A DNA stretch of 64,000 nucleotides from Kondoa malvinella (GCA_039545315.1 BCIM01000001.1:1702943-1766942); one strand, 5' to 3'. Counted from the first letter of the stretch, positions 1 to 12,864 are shown. The notes: a model not told the origin generated them from the letters alone. Numbers and translations are program-made.

Positions 1-2
1 CG

Positions 3-347
3 GAAGAGCAGAGAAAGGTGTACGAGGACCTATGGTCAAGCTGCGAGAGTCTAGCGGGACAGAAGAAGGACGTCAAACTGACCCTTGGGCCGAGACTGGT
101 CTGGGATGGCAGATGTATGAGTCTGGAAGTATCGCAGCTCAGTGAAGGGCACTGGGGCAGCGCAGAGAGGATGAAGTCGTTCCATGTCACTGTTGGCACG
201 GCGAGGAAGGATATTAATGGTGTAGAGGGTAAATGGTTGATGACATGGCTTGAGCAAGGCAGGAAGAAGAGTCAAGCTGGGCAAGAGATGCAGGTGGTCG
301 AGATCGGGCAGCATGAGGTAGAAGGCAGAGTTAAAGGTTTGATTTGA
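3..347 (+). CDS. C-terminal end of a probable fungal tRNA ligase (5' truncated by window edge)
   Basis: The reading frame is open from the first bases of the window to a TGA at 345-347 (about 114 codons), so this is the 3' end of a gene starting outside. The end carries a leucine-glycine-arginine-leucine-valine-tryptophan-aspartate-glycine-arginine stretch followed by FHVTVGTA and then an EGKW segment. This resembles the second H-x-T motif of the cyclic phosphodiesterase domain that ends fungal Trl1-type tRNA ligases, which open the 2',3'-cyclic phosphate during tRNA and HAC1 splicing. The first H-x-T motif and the ligase and kinase domains would lie upstream and cannot be seen. The assignment is by remembered family resemblance only; another 2H-phosphoesterase is possible. 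Confidence 0.5.
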   Translation, partial: EEQRKVYEDLWSSCESLAGQKKDVKLTLGPRLVWDGRCMSLEVSQLSEGHWGSAERMKSFHVTVGTARKDINGVEGKWLMTWLEQGRKKSQAGQEMQVVEIGQHEVEGRVKGLI

Positions 348-521
348 GGTATATGGCATGATGATACCCTAGCATTGTGATATGAGCATTAGAGATACAC
401 CGTCAAAGTCAACAAGGGAGCATCTCAAACAAGCAATTGTACAATTCACACGCTGGACATTCACATTCCACCTCACACTCAGAGACACCCTATCAAGCAC
501 CAAAAACAACCCCGACGGCTT

Positions 522-2282
522 TCAGTCATCTAACATCTCCTTGTCTTCTTCACCAGGCTTGTCCTCTGCTAATTCCCTCTGCGGACCGATGTAATGCAGC
601 TGCGTCGGTATATGAATGACCGTAGAAGCTATCGGGACATTAGCCTCGAAAGTTGCAATGCATTGGAGGGACTCACCCCGACTGGACTTGCCAGTGGATT
701 TAGACATTCCCGTGCTTCCAGATCCAGTCATGTTCGCTGTACCAGCCTTTCCTGAATCGGTTCTACTCAAGATTGCGCGAGTCAAGAGTGTAATCGAGAC
801 GAAGAAGGAGAGGAAGGGGTAGATGCTGTAACGAATGCCGAGTACGAGACCTGTGGCGCCCACGTCGGCGACCTGGAGAAGGCATCAGACAACTGCTAGA
901 GACAGAAAAGACAGACAAACAATTGCATCGTAGCGATAGGTCCATAGCGATACCACTATTGAGTACGCTGCAGCTGCCAGAAGGACGAGGACCATCTCAA
1001 CAGCACTGAGTTCCCATGAGCACACAACACCATGACAATATATCACACTTACATCAGATGATATGAGTTACGAAGCCTTTGCATGTCGCGTGATCGCCGA
1101 GAAGAAGAGAATTGTAGCTCGTCCAAGCCTTTAATCTGGTCCCGCAAAGTAACTGCGTAGACGATGCTGACGGGTACGAAGATCTACACTAGAGGTGAGA
1201 TTGGATATGGTTTGAGAAACGGGACGCACCAGCACAACGGTAATCATCATTCCCAGATACGTCTGGTTTGCCATGCGGTTGTATTTCATGTAGGGTGTCC
1301 AGACGTCGAGTGCCGTTATAGCGTCCACCCAGCCAGCTGGTAACTGCTGAGTATTTTTCTGCAGCAGAAAGCCAGGGACTAACCATCAAATCTGAATTTT
1401 TGGCCTGGACGCCATGCTCTTGCAGAAACAGTGATCGCATCGGTGAGCATTCGTATTGCTCCCATTCCTCTAGTGAAGTAGTAGCTCGAGATGGCATATG
1501 GAATGCCAATTGAGCAGATGACGATAAAGTATAGACAGCTACAGCCGGTACTTGGGTCAGCTCGATAGAATCGGTAGAATGGCCAACTCACGCAAAGCCT
1601 ATGTTAAACACCATTGCTGATCTAGCCGACCAACCGAGTAGCTTGTGTGCAGTCTGTCCGGAGCCAAGCAGAAGGAAGACACAGATTCCATGTAGCTCGG
1701 AGACAATAGCCATAATTGCTGTGAGATCTGTGAGTCCTTTGCTTTATTCGTTTCCACCTGTACTCACTCAATGGCCACTGAAAAGCGTTCAGCATCTGAT
1801 ACACGTCCACTCGCCCTATCCCCTTGTAGGCCAAAACCATGAAGGTATTGCTTGTAGCCGATACGATAGCATAGGCGATAGAGATCAGGGAGAAGACATT
1901 CGTCGTGTTCGGCGTGAGTAGCGGCCCACCTTGAGATTCGGCGATCTTGAAGAACCAAAGCGAGGCATTCTTCCAGCGAATCAACAATGTGACAACGTAG
2001 CAGATGAATGAGATGAGTAGCAAGATGTTGTCAGTGTAGATGATGCCAAACCAGGCGTCGCTAAGCTGAGCAAGTCATGAGACCAAATACAGCGTATCTT
2101 CACACGTGTCGTGCTTACTTGAAAGTTCGCTCGCTCGTCTATGGCAGTACGACTGATGCCCAATATCAGCACAGAAGATGTAGTGTAGTGAGGCAGGAGA
2201 CTGACAACCAGACATATGGGTTCTTGTCTGTGATCTTTCCTGCTTCCGATAGCAAATCTATGACTAGTTCAGCAGCCAACAT
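522..2282 (-). CDS. Unidentified polytopic membrane protein (about seven hydrophobic segments)
   Basis: The gene reads from ATG at 2282 to TGA at 522 through about eight exons whose phases agree (for example, GTAAGC donor near 2128, GTGAGT donor near 1769, GTGCGT donor near 1230, GTAAGT donor near 1051). The translation has a short hydrophilic start (MLAAELVIDLL...), then a series of hydrophobic stretches, including ILLLISFICYVVTLLI, SLISIAYAIVSATSNTFMVL, ICVFLLLGS, CLYFIVICSIGIPYAIS, MMITVVL, MVLVLLAAAAYSIVV and YPFLSFFVSITLLT, and a Ser/Thr/Gly-rich hydrophilic tail of about 80 residues. That topology is what a heptahelical receptor or a transporter-like protein would show. I do not recognise the family. 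Exon edges near 2170-2210 are the least certain. Confidence 0.55.
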
Positions 2283-3021
2283 GTTGCGACTGATTGTTGT
2301 CAGGACCGTCGTTGATCTTCAACGTGTGGCCAAGTCCAGAGCCAAGGCGACAGCTGAAAGACAGAAGGGAATAGAAGCAAAACACCGAGTGAACGGTCAT
2401 ACGATAGAAGATTCGCACGGATTAAGATGCCGCCGGAACTGAACAGAGTCACATGGAATCGTCTGATGATTCATGGGCTCGGACGTAGAGCACGCTAGAG
2501 CAGAAGAAGGTTCCGGGATGTAATGAAAGACCAGTTCGCGAGACATCTGCCTTGAGGTCTGAGAGCGAAACACAAGGGATGCTGGAGCTGAAAGGTGCTT
2601 GGAGAGTGGCCGGATGGGTCAGCCAGAATCTAAGGCCTTTGACGTCTGGCTGCCAAACATGGCGCAATTGGAGTGTTCAACATTCAGCGCTCAGCTGCGG
2701 CATCTGCAGCATCGAGTCAAACAAGTACTCTTTCCGACAGTCTGGCGAGCTTCGAAAGCACTAGAGCCAGTCTTACAGCTCTACAGCGTCAGCCAAGGCG
2801 GTTGCTCAGCATCAGGAACTCGACGTTGCGGTCAAGCGAATACCATCGAAATTCGCATCAAGCGATATCGGCAGGTAAGGAATGCAGGGCCTTCACACAC
2901 GCGCGACTGAGAGCCAAGTGAACTGAAGGTGCTATTAAATATACTGTACAAGTGAAAACATGTTACAATCCATTCCTCAACACCCAATACTAAACTTTGT
3001 GTAATAGTCTGTTCACAATCT
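2283..3021. other. Gap between two minus-strand genes, with a broken coding-like patch
   Basis: No gene can be supported here. On the plus strand, 2662-2876 shows a Ser/Ala/Thr-rich frame (RSAAASAASSQTSTLSDSL...) that, about 30 codons on, continues sensibly only after a one-base shift (AKAVAQHQELDVAVKRI...) and then ends. No intron of usable size explains the shift. It may be a decayed or mis-sequenced small coiled-coil gene. The rest would hold the promoter of the minus-strand membrane protein gene (starting 2282) and the 3' flank of the histidine kinase. Confidence 0.3.
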
Positions 3022-6000
3022 TCACTCTGGTATCGCCCCACGTAGTTGCTTTCGACCATATTGCCGCTGAAAGTCCAAGATTTGTTGGAATTGATATGGT
3101 TTCGTCTATCGGAGTATGTTAGCAAGATGTCTCCCATAGAAGAACAAAGGCACTGACCAGGCACTTGTCCATCCCAGCGGCTATAGCAGCTTCTATCTGC
3201 TGATCTCGAGCGTTCCCTGTCACGCCGCAGACAGGTAGTCTTGGTCTGCTATGCCCGCTGGCAGCTTCCATCTCTCGCAGCTCTTTGATGGTTTCCATGC
3301 CGTCCTTTTGCGGCATCTCGACGTCAAGGAACACCGAAGAGAGGCCTGGGTTGGCAGCTATTATAGCAAGCGCTTCCTGGACAAGGACGTCAGAACACAC
3401 TCCTCGCAGTGGGTCATACATAATAAAGGCTTACAAAGCCATTTGCAGCAGTAGCAGTCCGAAAGCCCTTTTTCTCCAGTTGGCGCTTCAACAACTTACT
3501 ACTTATTGCGTTGTCCTCTACCACAAGCACCAAAGGAGCTGTACTGCCTGTACTGGAACTGGTGCTTGCGCTATTGGCGGAAGACCGCCGCCGACTTGTG
3601 AGATTGCTGGGCAAGGGCGAAAGGGTTTTAGGCGATCGTTGTCGCCGTTCTAGAGCTTGCTGCCGCTTATACAGCTCCGCTTGAACATTTTCGGCATCGC
3701 CTGGAAGTACACTAATGTAGAAGGAGAATGTTGTACCTTCGCCCACTGTAGATGTCACGTTGATCTCGCCATGCTGCAGTTGACATAGCTTCCGACATAC
3801 TATGGGCAGGTATCAGCTGTCTTCCTGCTCGGATTCAGACAGACTGACGATATAACCCAAGACCTGATCCGAAGTTCTTTCTGCCACTGGTATTGAAACG
3901 TGTGAACAAGCTGTTGATGTCTTCCGGACTGGTAAAATGAAGGTATGAGATCAGTTCTCAAAGAGCAAGGTCTCGCGCACCTGATGCCAGGGCCATTGTC
4001 CTGAACATGTATGACCAACCAGATCAGACGATTATCAAGAGGCACTGGTGTCCTAGGGCCAAAGGTCGGCTTTTCCTTTTCGAGACTGACTCGTAAGAAG
4101 CAAGATCTTGGATGTCGACTGGCTTCCAAGAATCGCAGCGAATTAGAAAGGAGATTGACAATGATTTGGTTTAGGCGAGTAGGATCAGCCTTGACGCATA
4201 TATTGTCGCTAGCGGTTTCCCAGACAATGCTGAGGTTGATGTTTGACGCTCTTGCTTGAATTTCGAAGACAGACATTATGTTTTCGATTTCATAGGCGAG
4301 AGCCATGTCAATAGGCTTGATGGCGAGCAAGCCATCATGGAGCTTCGAGGTTGACAATATATCACTGGCGATCACTGATTGATGCCTAGCGGCTAGCGAA
4401 ATCGAATCTGCGACTTCCATGCATTCCTCGACTGTCGAAGGCTAAGCATTGGCATCTTACAAGATCACGATGGGACTCACTCTCTGTTGCGCAATCGTTG
4501 AGCATACTCTGCATTTCCAGCGACTCCAATTCGTCTAGACTGTCGAGAAAGACATGCAGGCCTTGATTCATGCTTTGCAGATTCGTCAAGCAGGTATTCA
4601 GGAGCTGACCACCTTGCACGATACACGAAGTTGGACTGACATACTATCAGCTACCGTTTCTTTAGCTCATCGATGGCGCTCACTTCCTGATCTCATGCTG
4701 GACCACATCCACGAAAGCCTCTTGCTCCTTTCTCGCCCGAATAGCGACATCCGCTCGGTCCTTCTGCTCTTCTACCAGCCTCAATGAATGCCTCTGTACT
4801 TCCTTTGTGCGCTGTTGAACGAGAGACTCTAATCTTGCCAACGCTTTCTTGTCTGCTTCTTTCGATCCAGCAGCCAGTAACGCACTATCGACCTTGCGCG
4901 CTACTGAGATGAGAAAGTCGTTATAGGGTGCTGAGCATGTGGTTCGCGGATTGAGAGCGACCACGATGACGGAACAAGGTAAACCGCCAGTAAGGGACAC
5001 GGCAACGACAGCGAAATTTCGTAACGGATCTGGCCAGCCCCTGCTTGTGTTGTATTTGGCGTGCTCTTCGTCAATGCGGACTTCTATCACTTGATTTGGA
5101 GTAGTGATGATCTGTTTGAAAGGAAACAAGCCATGCTCTTCCCTTTTCTTCATGTTCAACCAAACTTCTGGTATCGCCAAAGAATGCTTGTCTGGCAACC
5201 CAGTAGTGCCCGATAGCTTGAGGTAGATCTCTTGCGGATCTTCTGGATTCTGTTCGACGCTATACAGCATGACCACGGGTAAATCGAGGGGAAGTGATTC
5301 GGCTGCTGAAATAGTATGCTGCCAGACCTCAGATACGTTGTTGGCTGAGGTCGTGTTGCCTAATTTGCGAAGCATTTCGTATCGCCTGTAGGCAAAGGCG
5401 TCTTCCGTCTTGTCTACGCAAAGATTGTGCATGCCAATGATTGCGCCATCGTCTCCAGGTATCGGCATAAAAGCCCAGTCAACGATAACTGCACCATTCA
5501 TCAGCCGCCAGCCATTGCCATAAATCTCTCCTCACTTTCTCGCAGAACCGAGTCCTCGAGCGTGTCAACGCAAAAAGTCGTATCCCTCGTCAAGACCGTT
5601 CGACCTTCTTTGATGACCAGATTGCAGACTTTCGATACCGGTTCTGCGACTTCTGCCCATATTTCGGTAAAGCTCTTGCCCATTGCCCAAGTTGACTTTT
5701 TGCCCAAGATGGTGCGGTAAGCTTTATTGTGCACCATTACTGCCCCAGAGCAGTCTGTAGCTCCAGGTGGGAGGAGCCACTATTATTCAGAGACTCAGCT
5801 TCGAACAATACAGCTTTAGGCTTAGACTGACGACTGCGGCTGGCCATTCCAGCGATAAGCAGTGATAGATTGCATTCCGTTTCGCGGGGTGCCATGATTC
5901 TAAAAGACCAAGCGCAGTCGCCGACCAATCTACGGACAAGAACTTCTCTGCTTCAGGTACTTATACAGAACCTTGTCAATTCCTGATCCAAGCCATGTGT

Positions 6001-6351
6001 GAAGCCGAAATTACCTTTATACCGATTCAGCAGACATTTCGCAGAGACCAATTTCGAGCGACAAAGGACAAAGAAATCCGACAGCTCTGCAGTAACTTTC
6101 CAAGTGCCTTGACTCAATTCTACAACGGTCCCAATTTTCGGTCGGTCATGCGAAAGCGCTGACCGAACATCATAGAGATCGGTCAAGGACAAGTTGATTT
6201 CAGAGTCTTGTGAAGCTTTGTTTTGCCAGACGTTGATGGAATGCAAGAGGGCTTCTTGGGTGCATAGGACTTCTCGAGCAATCAGGATATAGCACTCTTC
6301 TAAGCGGTCGAGATAGTCGATTAAAGCGACACTTGAGGCGCTGGCGCTCAT
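3022..6351 (-). CDS. Hybrid sensor histidine kinase
   Basis: Ten exons join into one frame from ATG 6351 to TGA 3022, about 940 codons. Order of parts: an N-terminal region of about 110 residues without recognised domain; a PAS-like segment (GTDW-type start, then AVMVHNKAYRTILGKK); a coiled linker; a HisKA box with the phosphoacceptor His in VVQHEIRNPTS; an ATPase domain with N box (LNQIIVNLLSNS), G1 (VQDNGPGI) and G2 (GSGLGLY); and a C-terminal receiver with the acidic pair (VVEDN), phosphoacceptor Asp in FLDVEMP, conserved Thr (VTGNA) and Lys (TKPY). All catalytic residues are present. It lacks transmembrane segments, so it is likely cytosolic. Known role of the family: autophosphorylation and relay through an HPt protein to response regulators such as Skn7 (a SKN7-like gene lies at 29.6 kb). 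The input signal cannot be told. Confidence 0.88.
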
Positions 6352-6550
6352 GAGAGCAGCGCACCAAACAGGGTATTTTACAAGTCTAGGTATCTACGCA
6401 TGGGCTGGTCGTTCCGAGTAGTCTACATCGTTTAGGTTTCGAGATTGCAAGAGGTGCCTATAGCGTAAGCAGCATTGTTTGTTTACAGACCGAAAGTCAG
6501 CGAAAAGGGTCAGGTTACAATAGCCTTTATACAGAGTAGTACATCTTCCA

Positions 6551-7738
6551 TCAAGCCCTCGCTCGTTTCAAAGCAGGCCCATAACGTTCTCTCGATTCAC
6601 CCATCTCGCGCCTGCGCTTCCTCTCCTGATCTTCCTTCATCAGCTGCTCAACAGCCGTAAGCGAATGCTGAGTCGGCTTCTTTTCCGCTGCTGGTGCTTT
6701 AGGTGCTTTGAGTGGATTGGCTTTGAGAGGATTGGCCTTCTTGAAAGCGTTCAATTTGATCGGAGCTGGTGCGACGGTTGGAGCAGGAAGAGCAGAGGTC
6801 GATGCGACTGGCTCAGCTGATGCTTCGACAGGCTGTGGTGTTTCAACTTCGGTAGGTGGAGAAGCAGGTTTGGATGGAAGAGGAGGAGAGTCCTTCTTGA
6901 TGCTTCCGATAGAAATGCTGATTGGAGCTCCAATAGAAATGCTGATTGGACCAGTCGGTTTCCTTTCCTCGCTACCGGACTTGTTCTCCTCCTCTGAACC
7001 GCTCTTCTCCTGAGTCTTTGCAGCCTTCTCCTCTTCCAAGATCCTCGCACGCTCAATCTGTTCCGCAATATGCTTTCGCTGCCTTTGCTCGTCATCCACA
7101 TCTGCCCGTTCCTTGACCTGGTTGGAAGCTTGTTTCGACAAAGCTTGAGGCGAATTGTCAATCCAAGAAACAAAGAAGCCCTTTTCAGTCTCATCTACGT
7201 GCACGATACCAGCTCGTCCGAGGTGTTTGATGAATTCAGTCAATGAGACCCAGCGGGTAGACTAGACAGGAATCAGCCAGGTAACGGAAGTAAGGAAGAG
7301 TAGCTCACATTCATATGCAAATGGTCCTTGTCCTGAATGTACTCTTGATAGACTTGATTTGCGCGAACACGCTTGGTGCCCCATCTGCTCGCCGAAGTCA
7401 GTGTCTCGTGAATGACTAACGCTTATGGGACTCACCGCCTCGACAGCAAGATGAGAAACTCTCTCTGGAAACTACTGCTATAGTCACTAATGTGCTTGCC
7501 CGCACTCTCGCCGACGACCAGCATTTGCCTAAGATGCGATTCCGACATCTACAAGCACCGTGTCAGCCCTTTAGACTTCAGGACAAGAGAGACGCAGACG
7601 AACCATGTGGCATTTGAAGCCGTTGTCATCTCGACACTGCTTCTCGCATACTTGACAGTACCATTTAAGCTTTTGTAAGCCTTTCGACTTCATTTTGTTG
7701 GCCAAATGTTTGGCTGAACCCTTTTCAGCTTTCGGCAT
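6551..7738 (-). CDS. KIN17: KIN17-family zinc-finger protein
   Basis: Starts at ATG 7738 with MPKAEKGSAKHLANKMKSKG, followed by a C2H2-type finger (CQVC ... CH ... SESH), and the highly conserved winged-helix segment ending TEFIKHLGRAGIVHVDETEKG and FFVSWIDNSP. Four exons are joined with GT..AG junctions near 7605, 7439 and 7310. The first 160 residues match the fungal/animal KIN17 (DNA/RNA-binding, spliceosome- and DNA-damage-associated) core very closely. The C-terminal half is a charged coiled coil (ERARILEEEKAAKTQEK) and low complexity, with a tandem ISISIG repeat and two NPLKA repeats. No KOW/SH3 tail is seen, so it is the short, yeast Rts2-like form. Stop TGA at 6551. Confidence 0.93.
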
Positions 7739-7789
7739 CTTGTTCTAATGTGTCTCGTTGTTGTTGTAAAAGGGCCTAGCTGAGGATTG

Positions 7790-8760
7790 AGTTGGTGGAC
7801 GAGAGACAAGCCAGAATTCGACTTCGCGCGCAGGTTGGTTAGCATTTGCCACTTTGCTGTCTATCTTGTACAAGATGCTCCAGATCTGGTCGTATTGGAC
7901 TGCTGCGCACGACGCTCAGACTCGCAAAGTAATCAATTGGCACTTCTTTCACGTCGAGGTCCCCAACTTGGGCAAGTGACCAAAGTCCTTCATGATCCAG
8001 CCAATAACCGTGACATGCATAGGTCAAGCACCTCTCAAACCAAATCAAGCACGAAGCATATGCAAGGTCTAACCAAAAATGCCAATGGACACTATCAAGG
8101 CAAGCGCTTGTAGTCCTACTGAAGCATTTGAACACGGTCGAATGTTGCCATGTTATCCCTGCCCGAGACCTCCTCGAGTCTGAAATACCATCGTCTGCAC
8201 TGCATGTCCAGTGAAACAAGATGACAACTTGGCTTTGTGCCTTTGGCGTTCCATCCCGAGCTCAATGAACTGGCGCACGAGCTTGCTTTTACCTGAGACC
8301 TGCACATCAGCCTTACAAACACTTCATTCCACAAGCTCAAGGACGATATGCATCTTGGTTTCTATCCCGCGCTCGAGTTGTTCAAAGACTTCATATGCAT
8401 CGAGGTAGCTCAGTTGGCAACACCGAGGAGCGGCTATTTCTACCACGAATCTTGTCCCTTCGCCGCTTAGATTGTTGCAATCGCATTGTACTCTCTCTTG
8501 CTCAAACCAGTTCGTTCACGTTTTCTTGGGCTGTCAAGCTGGTCTGCCGATGACCACAACGGACATACTGATCAACCTTTTCGCATAACCAGACCTATGC
8601 TTGACCTCATACTATCGATCTGCCAGCGTTCCCGAGTGTTAAGCTGCTCATCCATCCCAATATCGCAGCTGAGCACTTCCCAGCTTACATGGCTTGTTGG
8701 CCTCTTCTACCCTGTACACCTGCGCAATCGGACGTCCTTCTTGATAGCCTGAATTCCTCC
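7790..8760 (+). other. Unassembled coding-like remnants
   Basis: Several plus-strand stretches read like protein but do not join into one frame: IWSYWTAAHDAQTRKVINWH followed by FFHVEVPNLG (about 7877-7975), VKHLSNQIKHEAYAR (8022-8070), NELAHELAF (8265-8290), then FHKLKDDMHLGFYPALELFK (8330-8390). Some gaps have usable GT..AG edges, but an in-frame TGA at about 8293 has no fitting intron. The opposite strand has a competing open stretch at 8327-8519. I cannot name a family. This may be a decaying gene or one with an unusual exon layout. From 8760 to 9148 nothing is seen beyond the presumed promoter of the pyruvate decarboxylase gene. Confidence 0.25.
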
Positions 8761-9148
8761 TTTATTGATAACTATTGCTGCAGAACATTGTATCTCTGCT
8801 GGCTTGCCAATACTTTGGCTGGCTACGCGTTTCAATTGCACGGCATTGAAACGAACGACGAGTCAAACGGTCTGAACAGTAGGCATAATAGTCTGGGGCG
8901 CAGCGCAGCGAAGATGGGGCATGGCCGTCTCTTGTCGGTGCCGTGAGGGTTCCATGTGTTTCACCATGCGCTCATGAAAACCGCGGCTTGCCGTTTGCTT
9001 GGGCATAATGTTAGACTCGAGTTTTGTACCGTAACAGCATCAGCGACTGACTACTAGCTCAGGAGTTCTCAATACGCGTCTTATCCACCTCGCCGCCAGA
9101 CGATTTCCGTATCCCCTTGCGCATTCCAACCTCTGTGTCACCAGCGAA

Positions 9149-11637
<2,489 letters not shown>

Positions 11638-12540
11638 TTTGCGTCTGAGCAGACCGACCACCTTTGTAAATCCGTGCAATCTCTGTCCATCGGTTGATAC
11701 CCAGATCGGGAGTCAATACCAATGCTATTCTGCATTGCGTCGTGCGAGTAGCATACCGCCAGCAATGTGTTCCTTGCCTCTGCATTCGAATCACCTTGTC
11801 TCTTGTTAGGTTCATCATCTCAATACCTTCGATCTATCACATGACCGGTCGTACTCATTATGCCTGTTCGAGGGCTCATTCTTGCCTCTACCCCGCTTGG
11901 GGACAAACGCTTGTCTGCTCCTTTCAACGACATGCTGCGAGTTATAACTCTCAGCAAAACTATTTCACGATAGTCTTTTTTCTGTCTATGCTATAGCGAC
12001 TGTCTTCGCTGGCCCACGAAGCGGTCTCGATCTCTCAGGAAACGTCTGTGACTCCCGCTCCCTCATCTACTCCGTAACAAGTCGTTTGTTCTCGTCCATC
12101 TAAACCAGTCCATGCTCTTAGCTAGTTTCCTATGTCGCAATTAAGTCATTGCCTATCTTTGGTTCGCCGTCATACAAACGTCTCTTCTCATTGCTTGTCG
12201 TGCTTCGTCATGCTGTCGTAGGCAGGTGCATCGGCTGGTCCCCGCTCAAAAGGTTATTTGGTTGGTGCCAAAAAAATGATCGGTTTCGCCTGATCGACCA
12301 CTGCAGGAACGTCAAATCGCTCCGCCTCAATCTCCTAGAAGTGCAAAGAAACAAAGGCTTGGAGCTGATGTATGAAGTCGAGGTCTTGCCGCTCAACGTT
12401 CATCTCGTCCCTCGCGTCAAGTTGTATCTGCTGGTCAACAATCAACCAGAGCTATGGCTGTTGATGAAGCGGGATCTGACTCTGATTCAGACTTCGTTGC
12501 ATGAGGATTTGGTCTTTATTGCATGAGGATGATGGGGTTG
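11638..12540. other. Gene-poor stretch after the decarboxylase gene
   Basis: I see no supportable gene. The first part is the likely 3' flank of the decarboxylase gene. At 12330-12525 (+), one frame reads like an S/R-rich protein tail ending in an acidic GSDSDSDF stretch, but it is interrupted by a TGA at about 12370. A second frame there (12149-12526) is open but resembles nothing. This looks like old coding debris. Confidence 0.35.
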
Positions 12541-12707
12541 CTAGCTGATGGGCGTAGAANTTGTAGGAAACATCTGCTCTGATCTATGTATTAACAGACT
12601 TGAATCCGCCAATGGAAGATTTACTCTGCTGCTGCTGCTGTGACAGCGTATGGATCCGCCTCGGTTATTTGGAGAGCAAAAAAGTGAGTGGGCAGAAAGC
12701 NCAAAGC

Positions 12708-12715
12708 AAAAAAAA
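12708..12715 (-). terminator. Pol III oligo-T terminator of the tRNA-Asp gene
   Basis: Read on the minus strand, eight consecutive T lie 14 nt downstream of the discriminator base of the tRNA. This is the expected RNA polymerase III stop signal and argues that the interrupted tRNA gene is, or recently was, a Pol III unit. Confidence 0.8.
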
Positions 12716-12749
12716 CCCAGAACGGAAGACTCTCTGGCCGGGAATTGAA

Positions 12750-12802
12750 CTGTCATGANCGTTTTTGAGTTGGGAACAAATGATGATCGGAATATTACAT
12801 AC
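12750..12802 (-). other. 53-nt intron-like insertion in the T arm of tRNA-Asp
   Basis: Read on the minus strand, the insert begins GTATGT and ends GACAG, with a CTCAA candidate branch site about 20 nt before the end, and its length is typical for the mRNA introns of this window. It separates G53 of the T stem from T54 of the T loop. The boundary can slide by one base (GT..AG or GG..CA). The downstream exon keeps AGTTCAATTCC, so a near-consensus B box survives. Confidence 0.85.
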
Positions 12803-12817
12803 CCCGGGTCGCCCGCG

Positions 12818-12827
12818 CTTCATTGAA
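12818..12827 (-). other. Canonical-position tRNA intron (10 nt) of tRNA-Asp
   Basis: The ten bases TTCAATGAAG lie directly after A37, where eukaryotic tRNA introns are cut by the splicing endonuclease. Removal restores a 7-nt anticodon loop with C38, an Asp identity base. Confidence 0.85.
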
Positions 12828-12864
12828 TGACAAGCGGGTATACTAGCCACTATACTACCAAAGA

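Larger units (their letters stand above)
12730..12864 (-). tRNA. tRNA-Asp (GUC) with two insertions
   Basis: On the minus strand, the acceptor 5' half (TCTTTGG, 12864-12858) pairs fully with CCAGAGA (12737-12731), with one G-U pair, and G73 is 12730. The D arm (GTAT/GTAT, loop with A14, GG, A21), anticodon stem CCCGC/GCGGG with loop TTGTCAC (anticodon at 12829-12831) and T arm CCGGG/CCCGG with loop TTCAATT all form once two inserts are removed: 10 nt after A37 (12818-12827) and 53 nt after G53 (12750-12802). The mature length is then 72 nt. The yeast AspRS determinants G34, U35, C36, C38, G73 and the G10-U25 pair are all present. A T8 terminator follows. One N (12759) lies in the larger insert. 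Confidence 0.92.

Noticed and set aside
5480..5830. Frameshifts in the histidine kinase PAS region
   Set aside because: Both apparent shifts disappear once 47- and 52-nt introns with GTGAGG/GTCAGT donors are removed, restoring conserved residues.
8327..8519. Minus-strand gene (GEGTRFVVEIAAPRC... frame)
   Set aside because: It has no start codon, no fitting neighbours, and the plus strand has the better codon character; neither could be confirmed.
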